A stretch of DNA of 64,000 nucleotides, taken from positions 17,593-81,592 of the forward strand of contig JAXDBU010000165.1 in NCBI GenBank assembly GCA_034678485.1, written 5' to 3'. The notes under the pieces were generated by a model. The model was not told the DNA's origin. It saw only the letters and a list, made by a program, of their open reading frames with translations, and did no database searches. Positions 9,589-18,300 of the stretch are shown here, piece by piece (the first letter of the stretch is position 1; the number at the start of each line of letters is the position of its first letter). Origin of the DNA: PLanc-01 sp034678485. GTDB lineage: Bacteria > Planctomycetota > Phycisphaerae > Sedimentisphaerales > Anaerobacaceae. Made by a program: the position numbers and the translations under genes.

Positions 9589-11052
9589 TCATGCGGCGAA
9601 TCGGGCCAGACGGGGTATCCTTTCGGCCACCAGACGCCGGGTTTCGATGAAGGCCGGCAGGCGAAACAAGCTGCACAGCAAGAGATAGGCCGTGCAGCCG
9701 ACAACCACCTGGGCCGCCAGGAGCAACGCCGCGTTGGGAAAACCGACGTATTGCAGGGCGTGCACGCCTGCGCCGACGACGATCGCGGACAGGAAGTACG
9801 CCGCCATGTCACGTAACTGTCGCCAGGCGGGGTAGTCCAGCAGTCTTCCGCTGTAGTAACAGTTCAGGAAATACGAGACGAGACCCAACAAGATCTGCCC
9901 GAGGATGATCGCGGTAATACCCCAGCGCCAGCTCACGATGACGTTGCAGAGGGTCAGGCCCCTTTTGATCATTTCGAGGCGTAGGAACAAGTCCGACCTG
10001 CCCTTGGCCATGAGAACGCTCAGGTTCATGCCGTGCAGCGGGTACAGGACGCCCTGAATACACAGCAACTGCAGGTAGGGAACGCAGGGAAGCCACTTGT
10101 CGGTGAGCAGCACTTTCACCAGGGCCGGCGCCGTCACGCCCAGCAGCATCATCATGGGAGCGTTCAAGAACGTCAGAATCCCCAGGGCCCGCTGCAACCC
10201 CCTCTTGAGCCGGGCGTTGTCGTCTTGAATGGAGGAGAACACGGGGATGGTCACTCGGGTGACCACTGTGGTCAGCGTCATCGAGGGAAGTTCTTCCAAG
10301 CGGGCGGCGCGGCCGTAGTACCCGAGGTCCGCCGCGCTGAACATCTTGCCGATGAGGACATAGTAGATGTCGTTGAACACTACGTTCAACAAGGTCGAGG
10401 CCAGCATTCGCGAGCCGAAAGTGAACATCTGACGCAAGGCTTTGAAGCTGAATGCCAGGCCGGGTCGCCAGCGATTGAGCACCCACAGCAAGGTGACATT
10501 GGCAATCGCGCGGCCGATCTGTTGAGCAACGAGACTCCATACGCCGTACCCGCGGTACGCCAGGACGATGCCGACACACCCCGAGCAGATCGCGGAGACA
10601 AGACTGACTTTGGCCTGGAGCTTGAACGCGACGTTGCGGGTCAACATGGCGGTCTGGACCACCGCGAAGGAATTGATCACCAACACGAGCGACAGCGTCC
10701 TCGTCAGAGGCGACAAATCCGGCTGCTCGTAGAACGCGGCAATCCACGGGGCCGCGAGATACAGCAGTCCCGCCAGGGCGACTCCAATGACGATGTTGAA
10801 GTAGAAGACGGAGCTGGTGTCCGCCTGCGTCATGTCCTTCTTCTGAATCAAGGCCAGGCCGAAGCCGCTGTCCAGAAAGGCCTGGGCTATGGCGATGAAG
10901 ATCATCAGCATCCCGATCAGGCCGAATTGCTCCGGTGCGAGCAGACGCGCCAGGATCACGCTGATGACGAATTGAACGATTCGATTGCCCGCCGCATCGA
11001 TGAAGCTCCATATGGCGCCTCGTTCCGCTTTCTTCCGCAGGGAGTCAGTCAC
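9589..11052 (-). CDS. Polysaccharide flippase (MOP superfamily, WzxC/TuaB type)
   Basis: This protein of about 487 residues starts with MTDSLRKKAERGAIWSFID, followed by 12 or more membrane helices. The N-terminal pattern (KKA..G..WSF....I.QF) and LARLLAPEQFGLIGM are hallmarks of the Polysacc_synt_3 flippases, which move lipid-linked repeat units across the inner membrane. The start chosen is a GTG at 11052 with GGGTGG about 8 nt upstream. An ATG at 11076 or a TTG at 11118 would add a few residues, and the TTG would overlap the preceding gene. It works upstream of the polymerase at 4234-5571. Confidence 0.88.
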   Translation of the reverse strand: MTDSLRKKAERGAIWSFIDAAGNRIVQFVISVILARLLAPEQFGLIGMLMIFIAIAQAFLDSGFGLALIQKKDMTQADTSSVFYFNIVIGVALAGLLYLAAPWIAAFYEQPDLSPLTRTLSLVLVINSFAVVQTAMLTRNVAFKLQAKVSLVSAICSGCVGIVLAYRGYGVWSLVAQQIGRAIANVTLLWVLNRWRPGLAFSFKALRQMFTFGSRMLASTLLNVVFNDIYYVLIGKMFSAADLGYYGRAARLEELPSMTLTTVVTRVTIPVFSSIQDDNARLKRGLQRALGILTFLNAPMMMLLGVTAPALVKVLLTDKWLPCVPYLQLLCIQGVLYPLHGMNLSVLMAKGRSDLFLRLEMIKRGLTLCNVIVSWRWGITAIILGQILLGLVSYFLNCYYSGRLLDYPAWRQLRDMAAYFLSAIVVGAGVHALQYVGFPNAALLLAAQVVVGCTAYLLLCSLFRLPAFIETRRLVAERIPRLARFAA

Positions 11053-11098
11053 TCTTCTACCCACCCCACAATCCATTGCCGGTTCCAGGACGCACGAG

Positions 11099-11635
11099 TC
11101 ACGCGAGGTTCCCCTCAATACAGGATCCCTTTATCAGAGCCATGAACACAAGGTCCCTGTACCCCCCCTCTTTGAACACGTGAGCTTTCAACCTCCCTTC
11201 GACCACAAAACCGAACTTCTCATACAACCCAATGGCCCGCTTGTTGTCCGCAAGCACCCGGAAGTAGATCTTCCGCAAGTTCATGCCCTCAAAGGCATGA
11301 GCAATCACTTGTCTCAGAGCGGAACTGCCGTATCCACAGGACTGGTTGGCCGACTCACCAATCACGATGCCCAGCTCCACCGTTCCCGAAATCCAATCGA
11401 TGTTTCGGAGATAGATGTTGCCGATGTGTTCGTGAGAACCCGCGACACAAATGGCAAGATTGACCTCCTTTTGGGAGGAACCACAGTGCTGCTCCAGCCA
11501 ATGATTCTCGGCATCATGACTTACGAAAGAAAACGCGTTCACCAACGACTTGTACAATTCCGGATCGTTGTGCCACTTGTGTATTCTATCCAGATCACTG
11601 CGCTCCAGTGCCCGCAGGTAAACCAGTTCGTTCAT
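11099..11635 (-). CDS. GNAT N-acetyltransferase (RimJ/RimL-PseH type)
   Basis: This 178-residue protein (start MNELVYLRALERSDLD at 11635, with AAAGGG about 9 nt upstream; an ATG at 11659 also exists) matches the Acetyltransf_3 pattern. LYLRNIDW-type strands are followed by VELGIVIGE, the acetyl-CoA loop CGYGSSALRQV, and NKRAIGLYEKFGFVVEG. Relatives in nucleotide-sugar pathways (PseH, WecD-like) acetylate the amine of amino-dideoxy sugars. Its place next to a DegT aminotransferase and an ATP-grasp enzyme supports an amino-sugar N-acylation role. That role is inferred from context. Confidence 0.82.
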   Translation of the reverse strand: MNELVYLRALERSDLDRIHKWHNDPELYKSLVNAFSFVSHDAENHWLEQHCGSSQKEVNLAICVAGSHEHIGNIYLRNIDWISGTVELGIVIGESANQSCGYGSSALRQVIAHAFEGMNLRKIYFRVLADNKRAIGLYEKFGFVVEGRLKAHVFKEGGYRDLVFMALIKGSCIEGNLA

Positions 11636-11684
11636 CGTCGTATTCCCTTTGTGTCCCATAGAGTATGACCATCAACTATCTGTG

Positions 11685-12932
11685 TCATGATGTCCCTGGG
11701 TTGTCCCGGCTTCCCCCATCGAGATCCACCGCGATGTGGCTGGACATCCTGGAAATCATCTCTTCCATCTGCTCTCTCGCATCGAATCCCAGGAGCAGAA
11801 TCCCAACCGTGCAGTGAGAACCATTATAGGCTTCGATCTTGTCCCCCGGACGTTTGAACAGGTGCATTTCCAGGACATGCGGTTGTACCTCCGTGCTCAG
11901 ACGAACGGAACGCAGGATCCCGGCAGTCCGGGAATGGATCGTACTGTATGCGAAGAAACCGTCACATCGGGAACTGACGCACATACCCAAGAGTTCCGGG
12001 ATCTCATGGCCCAGGGCCGATTCGACGGAATACCTCGCAATGTCCGCGCCGGCACAGTAATGCATCAGTTCCGGCAGGAAATTCCCTCCTGTTCTCGGCC
12101 CGACCTCCATCAGGTAGAGACGCCGCTCCTTGTCCACCATGATCTCGAGATTCAACCCGCCGAACGAAAAGCCCAGCAGATCCAGCAATCGCTGTAGATC
12201 CGATGCGATCCTCGCATACAAGTCGGTCGTGATCCGACTGGGGAACAGCATGCCCGCTGGGACAAACGGATTGCACTTCACATCCACAAGCTGGTCCCCG
12301 AGACACATGAAAACCAGTTTCCCGTTCAGAACGAAGGCCTCGCCGCCGATCTGGGGTCCTTCTCGAACGACATATTCCTCGATGATCACCCGTCCGGCGC
12401 GGGAGAACTTCGCGGCGTGCGCAATCGCATCGGCGAGTCCTTCTCGCGAGGTAATCCGAGAGACTCCCTTGCTGCCAGAGGAATCCACCGGTTTGACCAT
12501 CACGGGAAAAGTCCCCTCAGGAATCTCCTGCACGCCTCCGTTTTGCGGCGTAATCGTCCCGGCCCGAGGGGCAGTGAAATTGTGCTTTCGCAGAAAGTCG
12601 CGATAGAGATCCTTGTTTGTCAGGAGCTGGACGGACTCATATGGATTCGAGGGCAAACCGAGTTGTTGGCCCACGTATGCGGCTGTGGAAGCCGCGGGAT
12701 CGGAAGCATATGCCAGAATCCCGTCCGCATGAAGGTCACGAGCCAACGCCAGGACGCCATCCCGATCCGTCGTACTGACATTGTGGTACTCGTGGGCGTA
12801 CTTGTGGCCGGGGTTGTCGGGGGAATAGTCGCACGTCACCACATGATATCCCGCCGATCTGGCGTACTCAATCACGGGGATCTGGAAGTGAGTGCCTCCC
12901 AGGATCAGGATTCGTTCAGACGTTCGAGGCAT
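11685..12932 (-). CDS. ATP-grasp ligase of amino-sugar/EPS locus
   Basis: This 415-residue protein has an N-terminal Rossmann-like pre-ATP-grasp domain (ILILGGTHFQIPVIEYA) and then the ATP-grasp core. TFPVMVKPVDSSGSKGVS carries the ATP-binding Lys and the flexible loop, VIIEEYVV the adenine contact, and LNLEIMVD and LMEVGPRTGG the metal-binding Glu/Asn region. The architecture is that of PurK/carbamoyl-phosphate-synthase-like ligases, which join a carboxylate to an amine using ATP. Next to an aminotransferase it may attach an amino acid or other acid to a sugar amine. The substrate is not predictable from sequence. Confidence 0.83.
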   Translation of the reverse strand: MPRTSERILILGGTHFQIPVIEYARSAGYHVVTCDYSPDNPGHKYAHEYHNVSTTDRDGVLALARDLHADGILAYASDPAASTAAYVGQQLGLPSNPYESVQLLTNKDLYRDFLRKHNFTAPRAGTITPQNGGVQEIPEGTFPVMVKPVDSSGSKGVSRITSREGLADAIAHAAKFSRAGRVIIEEYVVREGPQIGGEAFVLNGKLVFMCLGDQLVDVKCNPFVPAGMLFPSRITTDLYARIASDLQRLLDLLGFSFGGLNLEIMVDKERRLYLMEVGPRTGGNFLPELMHYCAGADIARYSVESALGHEIPELLGMCVSSRCDGFFAYSTIHSRTAGILRSVRLSTEVQPHVLEMHLFKRPGDKIEAYNGSHCTVGILLLGFDAREQMEEMISRMSSHIAVDLDGGSRDNPGTS

Positions 12933-12984
12933 ACAGGCAGGTAGCCGCGGATGGAGAATCCTCGTTCAGAAACAGAGCCGTTCT

Positions 12985-14124
12985 TCAACAACAAGCCGCC
13001 CCGCGAGCCACATGGCGGATGATCTCGCAAATCTGTTCGACCTCGGCAACCGTCAGATCCGAATAGATGGGCAACGTGAGAATCCTGGCGGCGACCGATC
13101 GGGCAACCGTCAACGGATCTCCGACGGAAACGGAACGATAGCAGGCGAAATCACAGACCAAGGGGTAGAAGTAGCGACGTGTAAAGAGATTGAACTTCTT
13201 CAACTCCTCGTAGAGCCCATCCCGGGACAAGCCGAACCGGGCGGCATCTACCTCGATCGGCATATAGGCGTAGTTGTACTCGACGTCGGAAGACACTGGA
13301 GGAGGGAAACGAATGCCGGGGACATCCGCCAGCAGTTGGCGATACCGTTCGCACAGTTGTTTTCGCTGGGCGATGATCGTCGGCATCTCATCAAGAATGA
13401 GTTCCCCCATCAAAGCCTGGAACTCGTTCATCTTAGCGTTTGTCCCAGGGATCACCACCTCCATCTCGTTCTCGAAGCCGAAGTTCTTCAGATAGTCGAA
13501 GGTCTTCTTGAACCCGGGGTTCTTGAAGGTCAACATGCCGCCTTCGATAGAATGATACAGTTTCGTTGCATGGAAACTGAACATATTCAGATCGCCGTAA
13601 TGGGCGATGGGTTTGCCGGCGACCCGAACTCCGAATGCATGGGCAGCGTCGTAAATCAGGTGCAGCCCTCGACGACGTGCGATATCGGCAAGCGCATCGA
13701 GTTGGCACGGATGACCGTAGACGTGCACCGGAACGATGGCTGTCGTCCACGGCGTGATCGCCGCCTCCACTTTTTCCGGATCCAGCGTGTAGTAATCGGG
13801 TTCGATGTCCACGAACACCGGCCGGATCGCATTCCAGAACATGGCATGCGCGGTCGCAACGAACGTGAAAGGAGTTGTGATGACCTCCCCGGACACTCTC
13901 ATGCCCTGCAAGGCGATCTGAAGTGCCAGCGTACCGTTGTTGAAAAGACACACATGGTCCAATTCAAGGTATTCACAAAGCCTCTTCGCATATCGCTGGA
14001 CTATGGGACCATTGTTGGTGAGTCGTCGATTGTCCCATATTTCACCAAGTCTCTCGCAGAACTTCTCGAATGGCGGCAGGACAGGTTGCGTTACATAGAC
14101 AGGCTTCTCAAAAGGCTTGACCAC
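12985..14124 (-). CDS. DegT/DnrJ/EryC1/StrS aminotransferase
   Basis: This 379-residue PLP enzyme matches the sugar aminotransferase family along its length. LTNNGPIVQRYAKRL lies near the N-terminus, followed by NGTLALQIALQ, TPFTFVATAHA, YDAAHAFGV (PLP-ring Asp), and SFHATKLYHSIEGG with the Schiff-base Lys near residue 182. These enzymes convert a 4-keto (or 3-keto) nucleotide sugar to the amino sugar. FdtB/VioA-like enzymes share the T-N-x-G-P start. With the neighbouring ATP-grasp and GNAT genes it likely supplies an N-acylated amino-dideoxy sugar for the polymer. The length is normal and no catalytic residue is missing. Confidence 0.9.
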   Translation of the reverse strand: MVKPFEKPVYVTQPVLPPFEKFCERLGEIWDNRRLTNNGPIVQRYAKRLCEYLELDHVCLFNNGTLALQIALQGMRVSGEVITTPFTFVATAHAMFWNAIRPVFVDIEPDYYTLDPEKVEAAITPWTTAIVPVHVYGHPCQLDALADIARRRGLHLIYDAAHAFGVRVAGKPIAHYGDLNMFSFHATKLYHSIEGGMLTFKNPGFKKTFDYLKNFGFENEMEVVIPGTNAKMNEFQALMGELILDEMPTIIAQRKQLCERYRQLLADVPGIRFPPPVSSDVEYNYAYMPIEVDAARFGLSRDGLYEELKKFNLFTRRYFYPLVCDFACYRSVSVGDPLTVARSVAARILTLPIYSDLTVAEVEQICEIIRHVARGAACC

Positions 14125-14246
14125 AGGACTAATATCCTTTCATTCGACGATGGGGCAGACTCCGTCCCCGTCGGGGACATCCGAAGATACAGACTCAATC
14201 CCTTGAGAAAACTACACCTATGTCAATTCGACACGGGCCAAAGCGA

Positions 14247-15035
14247 CTACTTGTCGCTTTCGGTCGCTCCTGCGGTCCGGGTCCATTCAGCCATGGTGTC
14301 GGCCACTGCGACATGCCCATCCTGATCCGGCAGGAAAGTGAGAATGATATCCGTTATCTGTGACGCTAAAGCTCTGGCCGGAGACTCGTTGTTGAACGAA
14401 CTGATTTGAACCTGAGCCACATATCGGGCCAGGTCCCCCGACAGGTTCGGCCTGCGATCGAATACGCCGGAGAACTCCTTTTCACTCAGGGTGATTCGAC
14501 CGTTGAGAACATAGAAATTCAACACATAGACCTGCTGGAAGGCAGGGGGTCGCGTGTGAAAACAATGAATCAGGCACTCGATTGTCCTGCCCGATTGGGT
14601 TGTGAACTCCGAGCGCGTCGTGCTGTCCAATTCGTATCCGCTCACGCCGGGATAACAGACTTCGGGTTTGTGCCCGATGATGGCGGACGGGCGAGTCGAG
14701 CAGTAGACCACATAGGCATCTGCGAAGAGCCGCTCGGTCTTGTTGATGTACCTTCGATTCACATAGTCATCCGCGAAGTGAGTCTTCATGTACTCTTCGG
14801 TGGCCGCCTGGATCTTCAGGTCTTCTCCCACCCACCCGCCGATCTGGCGGGGAATCTCCACCAAGGGAACCGGCAGTTTGATGTTCTTGTCGGGGTTCTT
14901 GTCCCAGGCGGAGGCCGCGACCCGGTAAGCAAGACCCGTCGCGACCAGCAATACCACGCCGACAGCCGCCGCGACCGGGATGGAGACCGCGCCCTTCGCA
15001 GAACTCCCGATCTGATTGCTATGCTGCACATGCAT
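14247..15035 (-). CDS. epsI: EpsI-type exosortase-associated protein (DUF3485-like)
   Basis: This 262-residue protein (start MHVQHSNQIG at 15035) has one N-terminal membrane helix (residues about 17-37). A periplasmic domain follows with PRQIGGWVGEDL, a conserved Arg-Tyr pair, and the hallmark GHKPEVCYPGVSGYE near residue 120, which carries the H-x4-C pair of EpsI proteins. EpsI is either fused to or encoded next to exosortases in EPS loci, and its exact role is unsettled. No exosortase gene is seen nearby. It is the first gene of the minus-strand operon and lies divergent to the surface-protein gene at 15381. The frame stays open up to 15107, so a longer start is possible. Confidence 0.85.
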   Translation of the reverse strand: MHVQHSNQIGSSAKGAVSIPVAAAVGVVLLVATGLAYRVAASAWDKNPDKNIKLPVPLVEIPRQIGGWVGEDLKIQAATEEYMKTHFADDYVNRRYINKTERLFADAYVVYCSTRPSAIIGHKPEVCYPGVSGYELDSTTRSEFTTQSGRTIECLIHCFHTRPPAFQQVYVLNFYVLNGRITLSEKEFSGVFDRRPNLSGDLARYVAQVQISSFNNESPARALASQITDIILTFLPDQDGHVAVADTMAEWTRTAGATESDK

Positions 15036-15380
15036 GATCAACACCCCAGCCCAAAGAATATGCCAATATGGATACCCCTGAAGTAGTATGCCATCCGGCG
15101 GAATCACCCATACGCTGATCGAGTTTCAAAGATAGCCGTACCCTCTAAGTTCCAGTGTGCCAGTCCATCGCTCGCCGAGGATCCCAGAGCAACACTTCGA
15201 GGCTATTATCGGTGCGCCGTTGGAGCAACTCACGCCAAAAAACGCGGTCTCGTCGCGAAAGCGACCGGACCGGACGCACACGGAGGTAGATTTGCACTGG
15301 ACCCGGATAGTCTGTAAACTTGATAAGAAGAAAGCCGATGTTCGATGGCAATAACAAGACAGAGCGGAACGCGGCACATT
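15036..15380. other. Divergent intergenic region between EPS operon and sortable surface protein
   Basis: These about 345 nt separate the minus-strand epsI start from the plus-strand beta-helix protein and must hold the promoters of both. On the plus strand a TTGCAC at 15291 is followed 17 nt later by TAAACT, a weak sigma-70-like pair. No sigma-54 element (GG-N10-GC with the usual flanks) was recognised. A minus-strand open frame at 15126-15416 has no protein-like features and was not called. The first 72 nt could be extra epsI coding sequence. Confidence 0.4.
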
Positions 15381-18300
15381 ATGGGGAACAACATGCGTCC
15401 AAGCAGTCACCTGCATTCCGGCACAATCTCGATATCCCGTTCATTCTCGGTCCTGTATCTGTGCCTGACGATTCTGTGCGAAGCGGCCAGCGCGGAGGTC
15501 TACTACGTCAGCAGCACGCAGGGTAGCGCCTCGAACCCGGGAACCCTGGCGAAGCCGTGGACCCTGACGAAGGCCAAGTCGGCCGCCCGGGCGGGCGACG
15601 TCATCAACCTGTTGGCCGGCAACTACACCTCCACAACGTTCGGCGTCTCGGGCGACGCGACCGGCAGCGCGGACGCGTGGATCACCTACCAGAGTTATCC
15701 GGACCCAGACGGCGCCAAGTTCCCCAGTGTGACGTTTGACGGCGGCACCAGTCTCTACATCAAGATCGAAGGCATCGATGTGGAATGCCTATCGGGCGAC
15801 TATGGCATCCACGTCGCCGCGGGCGTCTCTCACGTCATCATCGACAACTGCCGGATTCATGGCCAGTCTGGGGGAGTCGGACCGACCGTGGCCAACGTAT
15901 ACCTGGACCACGCCGGCAACGTACTGGTGGAAGACTGTGAAGTCTACTACACCGGCAAGAGTTGCTACGGCATCAACGTCAGCAACGGCACCGACTGCAT
16001 CGTGAGACGATGTCACGTCCACGATTGCGTCCGCAGCGGCATCATCTGTGGCGGCAGCGGTCTGGGCAATGTGATCGAATACAACGTCATCCACGACCAA
16101 CGATACGACTGGAATCTGAGCGCCCACGGCTCCGGCATCGCTTTGATGAGCAATGGTACGACGATTCGCGGGAACATCATATACGACTACGGCAATACCC
16201 GAGCCATCCGAGCCTATCCCGGCTACATGGGCGACGACGGCTACCATGACCTGCTCATCGAGAACAACCTGGTATTCGAGACGGGAACGAGCCAGCTTAT
16301 CTACAATTGGGTGGAGCTGACCGATCTGGGCAAACGATGCGTCATCCGAAACAACACGTTCGTGAAGTCCTGCAACATGTGTCTCGCGGTGAATGCGGAC
16401 GGCTCCAGCCTGACGCTGTACAACAACCTTTTCGCGGGCGGCGCGACGATCGACAACTACTACGGCGTGCCGAACACACAGACGTCTGAGCAGGCGAGAG
16501 TCAAATGGGATGCCATCTCGGAAGGCAAGAACTTCTACAGAAGACTCTACGCCACCGGAAACAACTACCTGTGCGTCTACACCAGGTTCTCGGAAACCAG
16601 CAATAGTGTGGTAGACGCAGACACAGGGTATTGGGCAGTCGGGGCAATGTTCGAGTCGACCACCGGCGAATACCCGTACCAACTCTCGGAGAACTCGCCC
16701 GCTATAGACTCCGCCGATCCCGCCAACGCGCCTCGGCTCGATCTGTTGGGCCGGACGCGGGACGCCGCTCCCGACGCAGGCTGCTATGAACGGACCGAGT
16801 TCACAGGCAATCGGTCGCCCGTCCTGGACGCGATAGGCAACCAGAATGCGACCGTGGGTCTCAGTCTCGTCCTTCAGATAACGGCGACCGATCCGGATGG
16901 CGATTCCCTCCAATTCTCGACAAGCTCCCTGCCGAAGGGTGCGCAGTTCGCGGGCCAGACGTTCACCTGGACGCCCACGTCCGACCAGATCGGCGACCAT
17001 CCGGTGACGTTCCTCGTCAGCGACGGCTCCGCCCAGGACTCCGAGACCATTACGATCTCGGTGAATCGGCCGAACGACGCACCGATTCTCGCCGGCATCG
17101 GAGACAAGACCGCCAACGAAAACGAGCCGATCAGTTTCTCGATCGGCGCGACCGACGCCGATGGGGACACCCTCACCTATTCCGCATCGGGGCTGCCGAA
17201 CGGAGCCACATTCACAGGACAGATCTTCAGTTGGATCCCTGGATACGACCAGGCAGGCACCCACAACGTGACGTTCGTCGCCAGCGACGGAATCGCCCAG
17301 GACTCCGAGACCATCACGATCTCGGTGGCCAACGTCAACCGTGCCCCCACGCTGGCCGAGATCGGAGATCGCTCGGTCGATGAAGACAACACGCTGTCGT
17401 TTACCGTCTCCGCGGTTGATGCCGACGGCGGCACGCTGACCTATTCGGCCACCGGGCTTCCTGCCGGCGCGGACCTCGTCGGCCAGGGCTTCACGTGGAC
17501 GCCCACAGCCGATCAGGTCGGCTCCCATGAGATCACATTCGTCGTCAGCGACGGCGCCAGCACTGATCTCGAGACGATCACCGTCACGGTGGTGAGCACC
17601 TCCGCAGATCAGACCGCGCCGGTTGTCGTGCGTCAATCCCCGGCGGCGGGAACCATCCAAGTGCCGCGAAACAACCTGGTCATGCTCCACGTGACGGACG
17701 CCGGCAAAGGCGTGGACGCCGATTCCGTCCGTATCACCGTCGACGGCGAGCTCGTGTACGAGGGCGACACCGCCCTGTATGCCGGCGCCTCCGGGCGGTG
17801 CAGCCGGTCGGGCGTCAAGAACGACTATGCGTTCATCTACCAGAGCGACGAGATGTTCGAGTTCGACCGCGCGGTGGTCGTGACGGTCAACGCCGCCGAT
17901 ATCGCAGGCAATGTGATGGGCCTGGCCACGTACTCCTTCGCAACGGAAATGCGAGCTTTCGGAAGCAACCAAGAGGTTAGCGGGACCAGCGAGGTTGCCG
18001 CGGGTGATCCTGCGACGGTGGCGGATGCCGCAGGCAACATCTGGGCGGCCTGGCACGCCGGGCCGGAGAACGCCAGGGACATCTACGTCGCCAGATTGCA
18101 GGCAGGCCAGGAGGTCTTCGACGAACCCGTGCAGGTCACGACGGACCCCGGCGACCAGTGCAACCCGGACATCGCCCTGAGCAGCGACGGCTCCCTGTAC
18201 GTGGTCTGGCAGGACAATCGTCGGGGCAATTGGGATCTGTTCCTGTCCATGACATCCAACGGCGAGACCTTCACGAGGGAGACCCTCATCGCCGATTCAG

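Noticed and set aside
15126..15416. Minus-strand 96-codon frame in the divergent intergenic region
   Set aside because: It has no SD, no conserved motif, and overlaps the start of the surface-protein gene.
15789..18056. Long minus-strand open frame (755 codons) opposite the beta-helix gene
   Set aside because: It is the shadow of a GC-rich gene. The plus-strand frame has a signal peptide, clear repeats and domains, while this frame is Arg/Gly/His-rich without motifs.
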